A stretch of DNA of 64,000 nt, taken from the NCBI RefSeq assembly GCF_000218875.1, contig NC_015709.1, positions 744,001 through 808,000 of the forward strand. Direction: 5' to 3'. The translations under genes and the position numbers were made by a program. Below are positions 17,690 to 28,190 of this stretch, piece after piece. Within the stretch, counting starts at the first letter, position 1, and every line of letters starts with the position of its first letter. This DNA comes from Zymomonas mobilis subsp. pomaceae ATCC 29192. Lineage in GTDB: Bacteria > Pseudomonadota > Alphaproteobacteria > Sphingomonadales > Sphingomonadaceae. The notes beneath the pieces are model-generated. The model ran no database searches, was not told the origin of the DNA, and saw only the letters and a program-made list of their open reading frames with translations.

Positions 17690-19306
17690 ATGGCTACTGC
17701 CATTTCTGCCAATAAGGCTGAACTACTTGCGATCGCCGATGCTGTGGCGCGTGAGAAGCTGATTGACCGCGCTATTGTTATTGAAGCGATGGAAGAGGCT
17801 ATTCAGCGTGCAGCTCGGGCCCGTTATGGGGCTGAAAATGACATTCGGGCTAAAATTGACCCTAAAACTGGTGATATGCGCCTATGGCGTGTAGTCGAGG
17901 TAGTCGATCAAGTCGATGATTTTTTCAAGCAAGTATCCGTTACGGATGCTCAGAAATTACAAAATGGCGCCTCAGTTGGGGACTTTATTGTCGATCCGCT
18001 TCCCCCGATAGAATTCGGACGGATCGCAGCACAGGCGGCTAAACAGGTCATTTTTCAAAAAGTCCGCGATGCAGAACGTGAACGGCAATATGCCGAATTC
18101 AAAGACCGTATCGGTGAAATCATCACGGGTATTGTCAAGCGTATTGAGTTTGGCCATGTCGTGATAGACTTGGGTCGTGCTGAGGGTGTTTTACGCCGCG
18201 ATCAACAAATTCCTCGGGAAACCTTCCGTGTTGGAGATCGCGTTCGCTCTTTGATTATGAATGTCCGCCGTGAAAATCGTGGCCCACAAATTCTACTTTC
18301 CCGATCTCATCCTACCTTCATGCGCAAGCTTTTTGCTCAGGAAGTACCCGAAATTTATGACGGTATTATTGAAATCAAAGCTTGCTCGCGTGATCCAGGC
18401 AGCCGCGCCAAAATCGCTGTTGTCAGTCAGGATAATTCCATTGATCCGGTCGGTGCCTGTGTGGGTATGAAGGGCAGCCGCGTTCAAGCCGTTGTTCAGG
18501 AAGTACAAGGCGAAAAGATCGACATTATCCCATGGTCAGAAGACATGGCGACCTTTGTGGTCAATTCCTTACAACCGGCACAGGTCTCTCGTGTGGTCAT
18601 TGATGAAGATGACAGTCGAATAGAAGCTGTGGTACCTGATGATCAGCTTTCCTTAGCCATTGGTCGACGCGGACAAAATGTCCGTCTTGCCAGTCAGTTG
18701 ACTGGATCCGCTATTGATATTCTGACTGAAGCCGATGCCTCGGAACGTCGCCAGAAAGAATTTGTGGCTCATTCCGAATTATTCCAGCAGGATCTGGATG
18801 TTGATGAGACCTTGGCGCAATTATTGGTTGCTGAAGGTTTTGGCAATTTGGAAGAAGTCGCTTATGTTGATCAAGCCGAAATTTCTAGTATTGAAGGTAT
18901 CGACGAAGAGCTTGCTTCTGAGTTACAAAGCCGTGCCCGTGAAGCTTTAGAGCGACGCGAAGCAGCGGCTTGCGAAGAACGACGCAATCTTGGCGTTGAA
19001 GATGAACTGGCTTCTTTGCCTTATATGACAGAAGCGATGCTTCTTACTTTAGGTAAAGCGGGCATTAAAACGCTTGATGATCTTGGTGATCTTTCCACTG
19101 ACGAACTAGTGCAGAAGAAACATCAGGATCAGCGGCGTCGACGTACGTCCGATAATAACGAAGAAGACGGTATTCTGGCTGAATATGGCCTCAGTCAGGA
19201 ACAGGGGAACGAAATCATCATGGCAGCACGAGCCCATTGGTTCGATGAAGCGGATGATGAAAAAACTTCCTCAGAAGACACTGAAACAAGGTCGGAGAAA
19301 GCCTAA
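17690..19306 (+). CDS. nusA: Transcription termination/antitermination factor NusA
   Basis: 538 residues. The order is an N-terminal RNA polymerase binding domain, S1 domain (GIVKRIEFGHVVIDLGRAEG near residue 145), KH domains (GACVGMKGSRVQAVVQEV near 255 and LAIGRRGQNVRLASQL near 325), then acidic helix-hairpin-helix repeats including a C-terminal tail typical of alphaproteobacteria (WFDEADDE). NusA binds RNA polymerase and governs pausing and termination. The ATG at 17690 is chosen because GAAGGA lies 9 bases upstream; an in-frame ATG at 17681 touches its purine run and overlaps the rimP stop. Confidence 0.95.
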   Translation: MATAISANKAELLAIADAVAREKLIDRAIVIEAMEEAIQRAARARYGAENDIRAKIDPKTGDMRLWRVVEVVDQVDDFFKQVSVTDAQKLQNGASVGDFIVDPLPPIEFGRIAAQAAKQVIFQKVRDAERERQYAEFKDRIGEIITGIVKRIEFGHVVIDLGRAEGVLRRDQQIPRETFRVGDRVRSLIMNVRRENRGPQILLSRSHPTFMRKLFAQEVPEIYDGIIEIKACSRDPGSRAKIAVVSQDNSIDPVGACVGMKGSRVQAVVQEVQGEKIDIIPWSEDMATFVVNSLQPAQVSRVVIDEDDSRIEAVVPDDQLSLAIGRRGQNVRLASQLTGSAIDILTEADASERRQKEFVAHSELFQQDLDVDETLAQLLVAEGFGNLEEVAYVDQAEISSIEGIDEELASELQSRAREALERREAAACEERRNLGVEDELASLPYMTEAMLLTLGKAGIKTLDDLGDLSTDELVQKKHQDQRRRRTSDNNEEDGILAEYGLSQEQGNEIIMAARAHWFDEADDEKTSSEDTETRSEKA

Positions 19307-19372
19307 TAATGGTTTATGGAACCTCATTCCATTGCCTTTGGGCGCCTTTATTTAAAGGAGGCGCCCTGGCGT

Positions 19373-20119
19373 ATGGAAGACAATGAAACCGTCAATGATG
19401 AACTGACGATCGATTCGTCCCGCCGGTGTATTTTAACTGGCGATAAGGACTCGCGTGATTGTTTGATCCGCCTTGCACTTGCACCGGATGGCTCTGTCCA
19501 CCCCGATGTTAGGGCGCGTGCGCCCGGACGTGGGGCATGGATTAGCGTTGATCGCACGACACTCGACCAAGCAATTGCAAAAGGTAAATTGAAGGCAGCG
19601 TTACAGCGAGCCTTCAAAACCTCTCAGATTGTTATTCTTCCTGATCTTTCCACCCGTATCACAGAAGCACTGCAACAGCAGTTTCTTAACCAGCTGGGCA
19701 TAGAAGCCCGCGCGGGAAGACTTCTCACGGGATCAGAACGCATTGCAGATAGCTGCAGAGCTGGGCATATAGCCCTCTTATTGCATGCCTCCGATGCAGG
19801 CGAAGATGGACAGGGAAAGCTTGATTACGCTTTCCGTGTCGGGGGGAAGAATAAAGGTACGGGACAAGCGGTCATATCTGAAAAAGGTCTGATTCTGCCT
19901 GTCGATCGCATGATTTTGTCATTGGCGCTGGGGCGCGGAAATGTGGTACATATCGCATTAACTGCGCCAACTACAGCGGATCGCATCAAACATTCTTTGA
20001 TGCGATGGTGCCGATTTATAGGTTGGAACTGGGATACCGATGCTTGTGTCGAAAAGACACAGGATCAACGGCTATCGCTGGAAAAATGTGAAGGGTTCGG
20101 ATTAGCAGATGAGCGATAA
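19373..20119 (+). CDS. ylxR: YlxR (DUF448) / L7Ae-like RNA-binding protein
   Basis: About 248 residues. The N-terminal part has the DUF448/YlxR pattern RRCILTGDKDSRDCLIRLA and GRGAWIS (usual family form R-x-C-(I/V)-x-x-G and GRGAY(V/I)). The middle contains an L7Ae-like fold: LNQLGIEARAGRLLTGSERI followed by IALLLHASDAGEDGQGKL. A further C-terminal extension of about 80 residues follows. The start at 19373 is supported by AAAGGAGG 11 bases upstream. The stop overlaps the infB start by 11 bases, so translation is probably coupled. Proteins of this family sit between nusA and infB in many bacteria; they bind nucleic acid, and the precise role is not fixed. Confidence 0.85.
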   Translation: MEDNETVNDELTIDSSRRCILTGDKDSRDCLIRLALAPDGSVHPDVRARAPGRGAWISVDRTTLDQAIAKGKLKAALQRAFKTSQIVILPDLSTRITEALQQQFLNQLGIEARAGRLLTGSERIADSCRAGHIALLLHASDAGEDGQGKLDYAFRVGGKNKGTGQAVISEKGLILPVDRMILSLALGRGNVVHIALTAPTTADRIKHSLMRWCRFIGWNWDTDACVEKTQDQRLSLEKCEGFGLADER

Positions 20120-23100
20120 CGACAAGCCGAAGCTCGGGATGCGGGCGCCGCTGGGGGTAAAACGCACAGTAGAGACCAGCAAGGTGAAGCAGAGCTTCAG
20201 CCATGGCCGTTCAAATACCGTGATTGTAGAGACCAAAAGAAGGCGGGTTATTAACAAACCGGGGGCCAGTGATACGGCTGTAGAAAAAGCTGCCACACCG
20301 GAAACTGTTAAAGAGACAGAACAAGCCGCCGTCGCAAGCCAGAATAAGGATATAAAAGTTACTCAAACGATAGAGAAAACCGAAACTACCGCATCGGTTG
20401 CCCCTACAGCAGTAGAAAAGCCTGCTGTTCAAAAGCCGGTAGAAACTGAAATGCTGATTACAGAAGCGGCCCCTAAAACCGCATCGGTTGAGCCTGCTGC
20501 AAAGAAAACTGAAGCAGAAAAAGCGCCTATTGAAGCCGCTAAACCTGCAACAGAAACTAAGGCTACCGTAGAAAAAGCTCAGGTTGAAAAGGCCTCGGCA
20601 CCAAAAGCGACAGCGGTCAAATCAGCAGATAAAGCCCCTAAAAAAGCGGGGGAACGTACCACAGCTAATAGTGGTAATAATCGTAACCAGCCTAACCGTG
20701 CACAGGATGGCCGTGGCCGTCAGGGTGCGCGTGGTCAGGGCCAAGGTCAAAAAAATCAGCCTGCACGTAGCGGCGGTGGACAGCGTGCGCCGCAACGGAC
20801 GTTGCCGCATAGAGATCTTGCCTCACGGCAGGAATTACAGGCCAAGCTGTTACGTGAAGCCGAAGATGCGCGTTTACAGGCACTTGAAGAAGCCCGTCGC
20901 CGTGAAGACCGATTAAAGTTGGAAGCGGATCAAGAAGAGCAACGCCGTATTGAAGAAAAGCGGCGCCTTGAAATGGAAGCCAAGATTGAAGCCGAAAAAC
21001 AGGCTGAAATTGCGGAAATTCAGGAAAAAGAAAAAGCTGAAGCCAAAGCCCGAGCTAAAGCTGAAAAAGAAGCCCGAGCAGCTGCTGCGCCTCAGAAAAC
21101 AGCTGAGGCTGAGGATAAAGGACGTCGTCATCCACCGAAAACGGGTGCAGCAAAACCGCGCACGGCTGAAGAAGGTCGCACGACAGAAACGCCACGGACA
21201 ACGACAGTACCGCGTCGCTTTACACCGGTGGCCCCTGCGCGTCGTGAACCGGCTCGTCCTGCTATGCGGGATCGTAAAGGTGAAGATCGTCGTCAATCAG
21301 GTAAGTTAACCGTTACCAAGGCTTTATCGGGTGATGAGGGGGGTGCACGTGCACGTTCATTAGCGGCCCTTCGTCGGGCACGTGAAAAAGACAAACGCGC
21401 CAATCAAAACCGTGCACAACAGGTGCGGCAGGTACGTGATGTTGTCGTCCCAGAAGCTATTACGGTTCAGGAACTGGCGAACCGTATGGCTGAACGGGGT
21501 GCCGATCTTGTCAAAGCGCTGTTCAAAATGGGGGTTGCAGTTACGCTAACCCAGACGATTGATCAGGATACCGCTGAATTGCTCGTGACCGAATTTGGTC
21601 ACAACATCAAACGCGTATCAGACAGTGATGTCGAAATTGATACCCTAAGCGATGTTGATCCCGAGGAAACGCTAAAAGAACGGCCTCCTGTTGTTACGAT
21701 TATGGGTCACGTCGATCATGGTAAGACGTCTTTGCTGGATGCCTTGCGCGGTAGTGATGTTGCTCGGGGTGAAGCGGGCGGTATTACACAACATATTGGT
21801 GCCTATCAGATTCAGGTTCCATCAGGGGCGAAAATCACCCTTTTGGATACACCAGGTCATGAAGCCTTCAGTGAAATGCGGGCTCGGGGTGCCAATGTTA
21901 CGGATATCGTTATCGTGGTTGTCGCGGGTGATGATGGCTTACGACCACAAACAGTCGAAGCGATTGACCATGCGCGTGCCGCCAATGTGCCGATCATTAT
22001 TGCCATCAATAAAATGGATAAGCCTGATGCAAATGCTCAGCGTGTCCGTGAAGCTCTGCTGCAATATAATGTGCAGGTTGAAGAGATGGGCGGCGATGTT
22101 CAGGACGTTGAAATTTCCGCTGCGAAAAAGACCGGCCTGGATGATTTGATCGACAAAATTCTGCTGCAAGCAGAAATGCTTGATTTAAAGGCCAACCCCG
22201 ATCGTTCGGCAGAAGGTACTGTTGTCGAAGCCAAACTTGATCGCGGTCGCGGCCCAGTGGCCACCATTCTTGTCCGTCGAGGCACCTTGAAAGTCGGTGA
22301 CATCTTTGTTGTCGGTGAATTCAGTGGGCGTGTTCGGGCTATGACGGATGCGCAAGGCCGCAATCAGCAAGAGGCAGGTCCTTCTATGCCGGTTGAAGTC
22401 CTTGGCTTATCCGGTGTGCCACAGGCAGGTGATACGTTATCCGTTGTTGAAAGCGAAGCTCGTGCTCGTGAAGTCGCGTCCTATCGTGCAGAGCTGGCCC
22501 TTCGCAAACGGACAACAGCGGCCCCTGCTAGCTTGGAATCAATGTTCTCGGCATTGAAAGACAAGCAGGCAGTCGAATATCCGCTGTTAATCAAGGCAGA
22601 TACACAAGGTTCGGTTGAGGCTATTGCGGGTGCTCTGAACAAAATTTCGAATGAGGATATTCGCGTTCGTATTTTGCATCAGGGTGTAGGGGGTATTACC
22701 GAAAGTGATGTTTCACTAGCCGCCGCTTCTGGTGCCCCGATTATCGGTTTCCATGTTCGTCCCAATAGTAAAGCGCGTGACATTGCGCGTCGCGATGGCG
22801 TCGCTCTCAAATTCTATGATGTAATCTATGATTTGATCGACGAAATTAAAGCGGCAATGGCTGGCAAACTTGGGCCGGAATATTTTGAAACCGTCGTGGG
22901 TCAAGCTGAAATCCGTGAGGTCTTCTCGGCTGGTAAACACGGTCGGGCCGCCGGTCTTCTCGTTCTCGAAGGCTTTATTCGCCAGAAATTACGGGCGCGT
23001 GTATTACGTAATGATGTCATTATTTATAATGGCTCCATTGCTTCTCTCCGTCGGTTTAAGGACGATGTATCCGAGGTTCGCGCGGGTCTGGAATGCGGTA

Positions 23101-23183
23101 TTACGCTTGAAGGCTCAATCGATATTAAGGCCGGTGATACCATCGAGACCTTCGAAGTCGAAGAGCGTGAACGCACCCTTTAA
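20109..23183 (+). CDS. infB: Translation initiation factor IF-2
   Basis: 1,024 residues. The first 430 or so are low-complexity: Lys/Ala/Glu/Thr repeats, an Arg/Gly/Gln-rich patch near residues 190-230, then a long charged coiled-coil-like run of alternating R, E, K and A. The conserved part has the IF2_N domain, G1 motif [10 protein letters not shown] near residue 532, G3 DTPGHEAF, G4 NKMDKP, and the C-terminal domains II-IV. IF-2 places initiator tRNA on the 30S subunit and promotes subunit joining. A long N-terminal extension is usual in alphaproteobacteria. Followed by a strong hairpin. Confidence 0.97.
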   Translation: MSDNDKPKLGMRAPLGVKRTVETSKVKQSFSHGRSNTVIVETKRRRVINKPGASDTAVEKAATPETVKETEQAAVASQNKDIKVTQTIEKTETTASVAPTAVEKPAVQKPVETEMLITEAAPKTASVEPAAKKTEAEKAPIEAAKPATETKATVEKAQVEKASAPKATAVKSADKAPKKAGERTTANSGNNRNQPNRAQDGRGRQGARGQGQGQKNQPARSGGGQRAPQRTLPHRDLASRQELQAKLLREAEDARLQALEEARRREDRLKLEADQEEQRRIEEKRRLEMEAKIEAEKQAEIAEIQEKEKAEAKARAKAEKEARAAAAPQKTAEAEDKGRRHPPKTGAAKPRTAEEGRTTETPRTTTVPRRFTPVAPARREPARPAMRDRKGEDRRQSGKLTVTKALSGDEGGARARSLAALRRAREKDKRANQNRAQQVRQVRDVVVPEAITVQELANRMAERGADLVKALFKMGVAVTLTQTIDQDTAELLVTEFGHNIKRVSDSDVEIDTLSDVDPEETLKERPPVVTIMGHVDHGKTSLLDALRGSDVARGEAGGITQHIGAYQIQVPSGAKITLLDTPGHEAFSEMRARGANVTDIVIVVVAGDDGLRPQTVEAIDHARAANVPIIIAINKMDKPDANAQRVREALLQYNVQVEEMGGDVQDVEISAAKKTGLDDLIDKILLQAEMLDLKANPDRSAEGTVVEAKLDRGRGPVATILVRRGTLKVGDIFVVGEFSGRVRAMTDAQGRNQQEAGPSMPVEVLGLSGVPQAGDTLSVVESEARAREVASYRAELALRKRTTAAPASLESMFSALKDKQAVEYPLLIKADTQGSVEAIAGALNKISNEDIRVRILHQGVGGITESDVSLAAASGAPIIGFHVRPNSKARDIARRDGVALKFYDVIYDLIDEIKAAMAGKLGPEYFETVVGQAEIREVFSAGKHGRAAGLLVLEGFIRQKLRARVLRNDVIIYNGSIASLRRFKDDVSEVRAGLECGITLEGSIDIKAGDTIETFEVEERERTL

Positions 23184-23203
23184 CATTAACCTAATAATCC
23201 TCT

Positions 23204-23240
23204 GCTATAGCGGTCAGAAAAACTTTCTGGCCGCTATAGC
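23204..23240 (+). terminator. Terminator-like hairpin after infB
   Basis: GCTATAGCGGTCAGAAA and TTTCTGGCCGCTATAGC form a 17-bp stem (one T:G pair) around AAC. The following sequence CTCTTTATTC is only moderately T-rich, so termination may be partial and rbfA may still receive read-through. Confidence 0.75.
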
Positions 23241-23377
23241 CTCTTTATTCTAAACCGATGTCTTTTTAAGGGTCGTTCCTCACAGCCTTTAAAAAGGTAT
23301 CGTGTTTTCTGCTTATAAAGCGGAAACAATAGATAAATCTGTTTTGTTTTTCTTTATTCCGCAAGGTCAGTTTACCA

Positions 23378-23809
23378 ATGCGTCGTAACCAAACGCCCGA
23401 AGGTCACTCTATTCGTCCACTTCGCGTAGGAGAGCAAATCCGCCATGTTTTAGCGGAAATGCTTATGCGAGGAGAAGTGCATGGTGACAGCCTAGATAAT
23501 CTGATGGTTTCCATCAGCGAGGTGCGAATGACACCGGATTTACGCATTGCTACAGTTTTTGTGAAATCTCTGGGCGGCGTTGCTGATGAAACGGTTATTT
23601 CGACGCTATCTAAAAATGCGACCTTTCTTCAACGGGCGATAGGACAAAAAATCAGGCTCAAATATGTGCCACGCCTACGCTTTTTAGCGGATGAAAGTTT
23701 TGAGCAAGGTAGTCTTATCGATCATCTATTAAGGTCGCCCCATGTCGCTCGTGATTTACAGGAAGATGACAAAGATATGCCAGATTCAGTGAGTAAAAAT
23801 AAAGAATAA
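23378..23809 (+). CDS. rbfA: Ribosome-binding factor A
   Basis: A 143-residue KH-fold protein that matures the 16S rRNA 5' end in 30S subunits. Conserved features are RVGEQIRHVLAEML near residue 17, ISEVRMTPDLRIATVFV near residue 47, and LKYVPRLRFLADESFEQG near residue 106, where the family pattern is L-x-x-x-P-x-L-x-F-x-x-D-x-S. The C-terminal 20 residues are charged and variable. AAGG lies 12-13 bases before the ATG. It sits in the usual place between infB and truB, except that a thymidine kinase gene intervenes. Confidence 0.93.
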   Translation: MRRNQTPEGHSIRPLRVGEQIRHVLAEMLMRGEVHGDSLDNLMVSISEVRMTPDLRIATVFVKSLGGVADETVISTLSKNATFLQRAIGQKIRLKYVPRLRFLADESFEQGSLIDHLLRSPHVARDLQEDDKDMPDSVSKNKE

Positions 23810-23836
23810 CAGGATATAAAAGCGGACAAGCCTCAA

Positions 23837-24418
23837 ATGGCCAAACTTTATTTTTACTACGCTTCGATGAATGCGGGGAAATCAACGAACCTATTGCAGG
23901 CGGATTTTAACTATCGTGAACGGGGTATGCGCACGATGTTATTTACCGCTGGTATTGATACCCGTTATAAAAAAGGCATGATCCGTTCTCGTATTGGTCT
24001 CGAAGCCCCCGCAATCCCCTTTTTTGACCACACTGCTATTCTGCCTCTAGTGCGCTATCAACATCAAGCAACCCCTGTGGATTGTATCTTGGTCGATGAA
24101 GCGCAATTTCTTAAAAAAGCACAAGTATTTCAACTTGCCCAAATCTGTGATGAGTTAAGTATTCCCGTCTTATGTTATGGTCTTAGAACTGATTTTCAGG
24201 CCCAATTATTCGAAGGTTCTCAATATCTATTAGCTTTGGCAGATGTCTTAACGGAAATTAAATCTGTCTGCCGTTGCGGTGCAAAAGCCACGATGAATTT
24301 ACGGGTAGATGATCGGGGAAAACCAGTCAGACAAGGCCAACAAACGGAAATCGGGGGTAATGATCGCTATGTCGCACTTTGCCGCCGTCATTTTATGGAA
24401 AATCTAAACGCCCTATGA
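23837..24418 (+). CDS. tdk: Thymidine kinase (type II, TK1-like)
   Basis: 193 residues. The P-loop is ASMNAGKST near residues 9-17, DEAQF near residue 88 holds the catalytic glutamate, and the C-terminal half carries zinc-ligand cysteines (CRCGAKA and LCRRH) and the nucleoside lasso region (GGNDRYVALCRRHF). It phosphorylates thymidine to dTMP in the salvage pathway. The gene lies between rbfA and truB with its stop overlapping the truB ATG (ATGA), so it is translationally coupled to a pseudouridine synthase. Thymidine kinase is not a normal member of this operon. Confidence 0.93.
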   Translation: MAKLYFYYASMNAGKSTNLLQADFNYRERGMRTMLFTAGIDTRYKKGMIRSRIGLEAPAIPFFDHTAILPLVRYQHQATPVDCILVDEAQFLKKAQVFQLAQICDELSIPVLCYGLRTDFQAQLFEGSQYLLALADVLTEIKSVCRCGAKATMNLRVDDRGKPVRQGQQTEIGGNDRYVALCRRHFMENLNAL

Positions 24419-25353
24419 CGATAGCTGATAAGTCGGAAAAGGTTACTTTATCCCCTCCTCTACTAGCCGCGCTTCACGGTTGGATCATCCTTGATAAAGC
24501 AGAAGGCCCTGGATCAACGCAAGCCGTATCCGCGGTTAAACGGGCCATTCGTCTAGCTGGCTTACCCAAAGTTAAAGTCGGCCATGGCGGGACATTAGAT
24601 CCGTTAGCATCAGGTGTCTTACCCGTAGCCTTAGGTGAGGCGACTAAATTAGCAGGCTATGCCCTTAATTCTGATAAGGTTTACGAATTTACCTTACGTT
24701 TTGGCGAAGAAACAGACAGCTTGGATCGTGAAGGCGCCGTTATCGCGCAGTCGGATAATCGACCGACAAAAGAAGCGATCGAATCGATATTACCTAGTTT
24801 CCAAGGGAACATTCACCAGATACCGCCTATTTATTCAGCCTTGAAGATTGATGGAAAACGGGCCTGTGATCGTGTCCGTGCCGGTGAAACTGTAACGGTT
24901 AAAGGGCGAGATATTACGATCTATGATCTAAATCTTGTTGCATATAGTCCAGATGAGGCATCTTTTCGAGCCACTGTTTCCAAGGGTACCTATATTCGGA
25001 GCCTCGCTCGAGACATAGCCCATGCCCTTGATTGTCACGGTCATGTTAGTCGATTGCGCCGCTGTAAATCAGGTCCATTTACGGACAAACAGGCAATTTC
25101 GCTAGACAAACTGATGGAAATAGCTAATACTGGAAAGCTGAATAAAATACTTTTGCCCCTAACAGCAGGGCTGGACGACATCCCGGCTTTCGCTGTTTCT
25201 TCCGATCAGGCAAAAGCACTCCGTCAGGGGCAGAAATTGGTCGGAATTAATGCAGAACAAGGCTTGAATATGGCGATGGAAACAGAAATGCCCGTCGCAT
25301 TAATTGAAGTTTTCGAGCAACAAGCTCGGGTTTTGCGCGGTTTCAATTTTTAA
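24415..25353 (+). CDS. truB: tRNA pseudouridine-55 synthase
   Basis: 312 residues from the ATG that overlaps the tdk stop. It makes the universal pseudouridine 55 in the T-loop of tRNA. Motifs: GWIILDKAEGPGSTQAV near residue 22 (family pattern G-x-x-x-x-D-K-P-x-G-x-T), KVGHGGTLDPLASGVLPVALG near residue 58 with the catalytic Asp, and SKGTYIRSLARDI near residue 190. Here the usual K-P-x-G-x-T is KAEGPGST, a small departure. The in-frame ATG at 24379 would lie inside tdk and is not preferred. Followed after 16 bases by rpsO. Confidence 0.95.
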   Translation: MTIADKSEKVTLSPPLLAALHGWIILDKAEGPGSTQAVSAVKRAIRLAGLPKVKVGHGGTLDPLASGVLPVALGEATKLAGYALNSDKVYEFTLRFGEETDSLDREGAVIAQSDNRPTKEAIESILPSFQGNIHQIPPIYSALKIDGKRACDRVRAGETVTVKGRDITIYDLNLVAYSPDEASFRATVSKGTYIRSLARDIAHALDCHGHVSRLRRCKSGPFTDKQAISLDKLMEIANTGKLNKILLPLTAGLDDIPAFAVSSDQAKALRQGQKLVGINAEQGLNMAMETEMPVALIEVFEQQARVLRGFNF

Positions 25354-25369
25354 ATAGAAAGGATCGCTG

Positions 25370-25639
25370 ATGTCGATCACTGCAGAGCGCAAAGAAGCGC
25401 TGATTAAAGAATATGCTCGTGTTGAAGGCGATACGGGTTCCCCCGAAGTTCAGGTAGCGGTTCTGACCGAACGGATTATCAATCTGACGGAGCATTTCAA
25501 AGCCCACGCCAAGGATAACCATTCCCGTCGTGGTCTTTTACGTTTGGTAAACAAACGTCGCAGCTTGCTTGACTATGTTAAAAACAAAGATCAGGCTCGT
25601 TACAGCGATCTTATCGCGAGGCTGGGTCTTCGCAAATAA
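25370..25639 (+). CDS. rpsO: 30S ribosomal protein S15
   Basis: 89 residues, the normal length. The family signature [16 protein letters not shown] and [20 protein letters not shown] are present. S15 binds the central domain of 16S rRNA and nucleates platform assembly. AAAGGA lies 7 bases before the ATG. Placed between truB and pnp as in most proteobacteria, with a hairpin directly downstream. Confidence 0.97.
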   Translation: MSITAERKEALIKEYARVEGDTGSPEVQVAVLTERIINLTEHFKAHAKDNHSRRGLLRLVNKRRSLLDYVKNKDQARYSDLIARLGLRK

Positions 25640-25648
25640 AAGACGACG

Positions 25649-25670
25649 CGGCCTCCTTAACTGGGGGCCG
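25649..25670 (+). promoter_or_regulatory. Hairpin in the rpsO-pnp spacer
   Basis: CGGCCTCC and GGGGGCCG form a short GC-rich stem 10 bases after the rpsO stop, with no U-tract. A second stem (GGC-CTCC with GGAG-CC) lies just before the pnp ribosome binding site. In enterobacteria this spacer contains the rpsO terminator and the RNase III sites for pnp autoregulation; the same role here is inference. Confidence 0.5.
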
Positions 25671-25752
25671 TTTCGCATCCGGGCATCTCGCAATCCGGCG
25701 ACCCCGGAAAAAGGCAGCTCCAGACATAGGGTCGGAGCCAGAAGGAATTTGA

Positions 25753-28017
25753 ATGTTCGATATTAAACGCCAGGAAATCGATTGGGGCGGAAAGAAGCTG
25801 ACGCTGGAAACCGGACAGGTTGCCCGTCAGGCAGATGGCGCCGTCATCGCGACCTTAGGTGAAACGGTCGTGCTTTGCGCGGTAACAGCGGCCAAAACGG
25901 TTAAAGAGGGACAGGATTTTTTCCCTTTAACGGTTCATTATCAAGAAAAATATTCAGCAGCCGGTCGTATCCCCGGTGGCTTTTTCAAGCGTGAACGTGG
26001 TGCTAGCGAACGCGAAACTTTGGTTTCACGCTTGATTGATCGTCCAATTCGCCCCCTTTTCCCGGACGGTTTTTATAACGAAACCTTACTTATCGCTCAG
26101 GTCATGTCTTATGACGGCGAAAATGAACCTGACATCTTAGCCATGATTGCGGCCTCGGCTGCTCTTGCGCTTTCCGGTGTGCCTTTCTTGGGCCCAATTG
26201 GTGCTGCGCGTGTTGGCTATCAAGATGGCGAATATATTTTAAATCCGACCTTGGCTCAGCTCGAAAACAGCGATCTTGATCTGGTAGTCGGTGCAACGCG
26301 CGATGCCGTGATGATGGTTGAATCGGAAGCAAAAGAGCTATCCGAAGAAATCATGCTTGATGCGGTTTCCTTTGCGCATAAATCTTTACAGCCTGTTATC
26401 AAGGCGATCATCAATCTTGCCGAGCAAGCCGCGAAAGAACCGTGGGAGCTCTCAAGCTATGATGACACAGCTTTGGCTGCAAAAGTTGAAGAACTTTGCA
26501 AAGATAGCCTTGATAAGGCCTATCGTCTGACCAAAAAAAGTGAACGTGTAGAGGCTATTTCTAAGGCCAAAGCCGTTTTGGATGAAGCTTTCCCCGATGC
26601 TGATGCCTCGGAAAAACTACGCATTCAGAAATTGGCGAAAAAACTTGAAGCCAAAATTGTTCGCACTGCGATCTTAAAAGAAGGTCGTCGGATTGATGGT
26701 CGTGATCTAAAAACGGTTCGTCCTATCCGTTCACAGGTTGGTTTCTTACCTCGGACCCATGGGTCTGCGCTCTTTACGCGGGGTGAAACCCAAGCCTTGG
26801 TTTCCACAACCCTTGGAACCGCAGATGCTGAGCAAATGATTGATGGCCTGAATGGCCTTCATTACGAACGCTTTATGCTGCATTATAACTTCCCACCTTA
26901 TTCCGTTGGTGAAGTGGGTCGTTTTGGCGCTCCTGGCCGTCGTGAAATCGGTCATGGTAAACTGGCATGGCGTGCTTTACATCCTGTGCTTCCTAGCAAG
27001 GCTGACTTCCCTTATACGATCCGCGTTCTATCCGATATTACGGAATCAAACGGTTCTTCCTCGATGGCAACGGTCTGCGGTGGCTGTCTTGCTTTGATGG
27101 ATGCGGGCGTTCCCTTGAAGCGTCCGGTCTCCGGCATTGCGATGGGCCTTATTCTTGAAAAAGATGGTTTTGCCATTCTTTCCGATATTATGGGTGATGA
27201 AGATCACTTAGGGGATATGGACTTTAAGGTAGCCGGTACAGAAGAAGGCATTACCAGCCTTCAGATGGACATTAAGGTTGCTGGTATCACTGAAGAAATC
27301 ATGGGTAAGGCTTTGGAACAGGCAAAAGCCGGCCGTGCCCATATTTTGGGTGAAATGTCCAAAGCTTTGGGTGAAGTTCGTTCGGAACTTTCGAATTTAG
27401 CGCCTCGTATTGAAACAATGAGCGTTCCTAAAGACAAAATTCGTGATGTTATTGGAACTGGCGGTAAAGTCATTCGTGAGATTGTTGCGACAACCGGCGC
27501 GAAAGTTGACATTGAAGATGACGGCACCGTACGCTTGTCTTCTTCTGATCCGGCTCAGATCGAAGCTGCCCGTAATTGGATTACCGGTATCATCGAAGAA
27601 CCGGAAGTCGGCAAAATTTATAACGGTAAGGTTGTCAACATTGTTGATTTCGGTGCCTTTGTGAATTTCATGGGTGGCCGTGATGGTCTGGTTCACGTCT
27701 CTGAAATTAAAAACGAGCGCGTGAACAAGGTCAGTGACGTTCTGGCCGAAGGCCAGGAAGTTAAGGTTAAGGTGCTTGAAATTGACAATCGCGGTAAAGT
27801 CCGCTTGTCAATGCGTGTTGTCGATCAGGAAACTGGCGCGGAACTGGAAGACAATCGTCCGCCTAGGGAAGCTCGTGAAGTCAGTGATCGCGGTCCACGG
27901 GGTGATCGGCCTCGTCGCGATCGTGGCCCACGTCGCGAACCGCAGAATGGTTCAAACCATTCAGGCCGTGATATGGAACCCGAATTTGCTCCGGCTTTTT
28001 TACGAAAAGATGATTAA
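25753..28017 (+). CDS. pnp: Polyribonucleotide nucleotidyltransferase (PNPase)
   Basis: 754 residues. Two RNase PH domains (first with [20 protein letters not shown] near residue 77; second with [16 protein letters not shown] near 335), an all-alpha linker, the KH domain ([19 protein letters not shown] near 560) and S1 domain ([21 protein letters not shown] near 630). It degrades RNA 3' to 5' with phosphate. The tail (about residues 705-754) is rich in Arg, Gly, Pro and Asp, and ends in a conserved alphaproteobacterial peptide like [19 protein letters not shown] lies upstream of the ATG. Confidence 0.97.
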   Translation: MFDIKRQEIDWGGKKLTLETGQVARQADGAVIATLGETVVLCAVTAAKTVKEGQDFFPLTVHYQEKYSAAGRIPGGFFKRERGASERETLVSRLIDRPIRPLFPDGFYNETLLIAQVMSYDGENEPDILAMIAASAALALSGVPFLGPIGAARVGYQDGEYILNPTLAQLENSDLDLVVGATRDAVMMVESEAKELSEEIMLDAVSFAHKSLQPVIKAIINLAEQAAKEPWELSSYDDTALAAKVEELCKDSLDKAYRLTKKSERVEAISKAKAVLDEAFPDADASEKLRIQKLAKKLEAKIVRTAILKEGRRIDGRDLKTVRPIRSQVGFLPRTHGSALFTRGETQALVSTTLGTADAEQMIDGLNGLHYERFMLHYNFPPYSVGEVGRFGAPGRREIGHGKLAWRALHPVLPSKADFPYTIRVLSDITESNGSSSMATVCGGCLALMDAGVPLKRPVSGIAMGLILEKDGFAILSDIMGDEDHLGDMDFKVAGTEEGITSLQMDIKVAGITEEIMGKALEQAKAGRAHILGEMSKALGEVRSELSNLAPRIETMSVPKDKIRDVIGTGGKVIREIVATTGAKVDIEDDGTVRLSSSDPAQIEAARNWITGIIEEPEVGKIYNGKVVNIVDFGAFVNFMGGRDGLVHVSEIKNERVNKVSDVLAEGQEVKVKVLEIDNRGKVRLSMRVVDQETGAELEDNRPPREAREVSDRGPRGDRPRRDRGPRREPQNGSNHSGRDMEPEFAPAFLRKDD

Positions 28018-28051
28018 TTTTTCTTTTTAGAAACTTAATCTTTGTTAAAAG

Positions 28052-28080
28052 AAAAGGGATCTTTCAAGGTCCCTTTTTTT
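28052..28080 (+). terminator. Rho-independent terminator after pnp
   Basis: AAAAGGGATC and GGTCCCTTTT pair around a short loop, followed by further T (28074-28080). Confidence 0.9.
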
Positions 28081-28190
28081 ATTTAAATAAAGAAGATGAA
28101 ACCTGTAGAAAAAGAGACAAATATCATTTTTTACGCTATTATGTAAAAAATCTATAATAAAAAATACCAGAAGTTATCTGGAGAGGATGC

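Noticed and set aside
21691-22149. 152-codon frame inside infB
   Set aside because: Alternative frame over the IF-2 G domain with no independent evidence.
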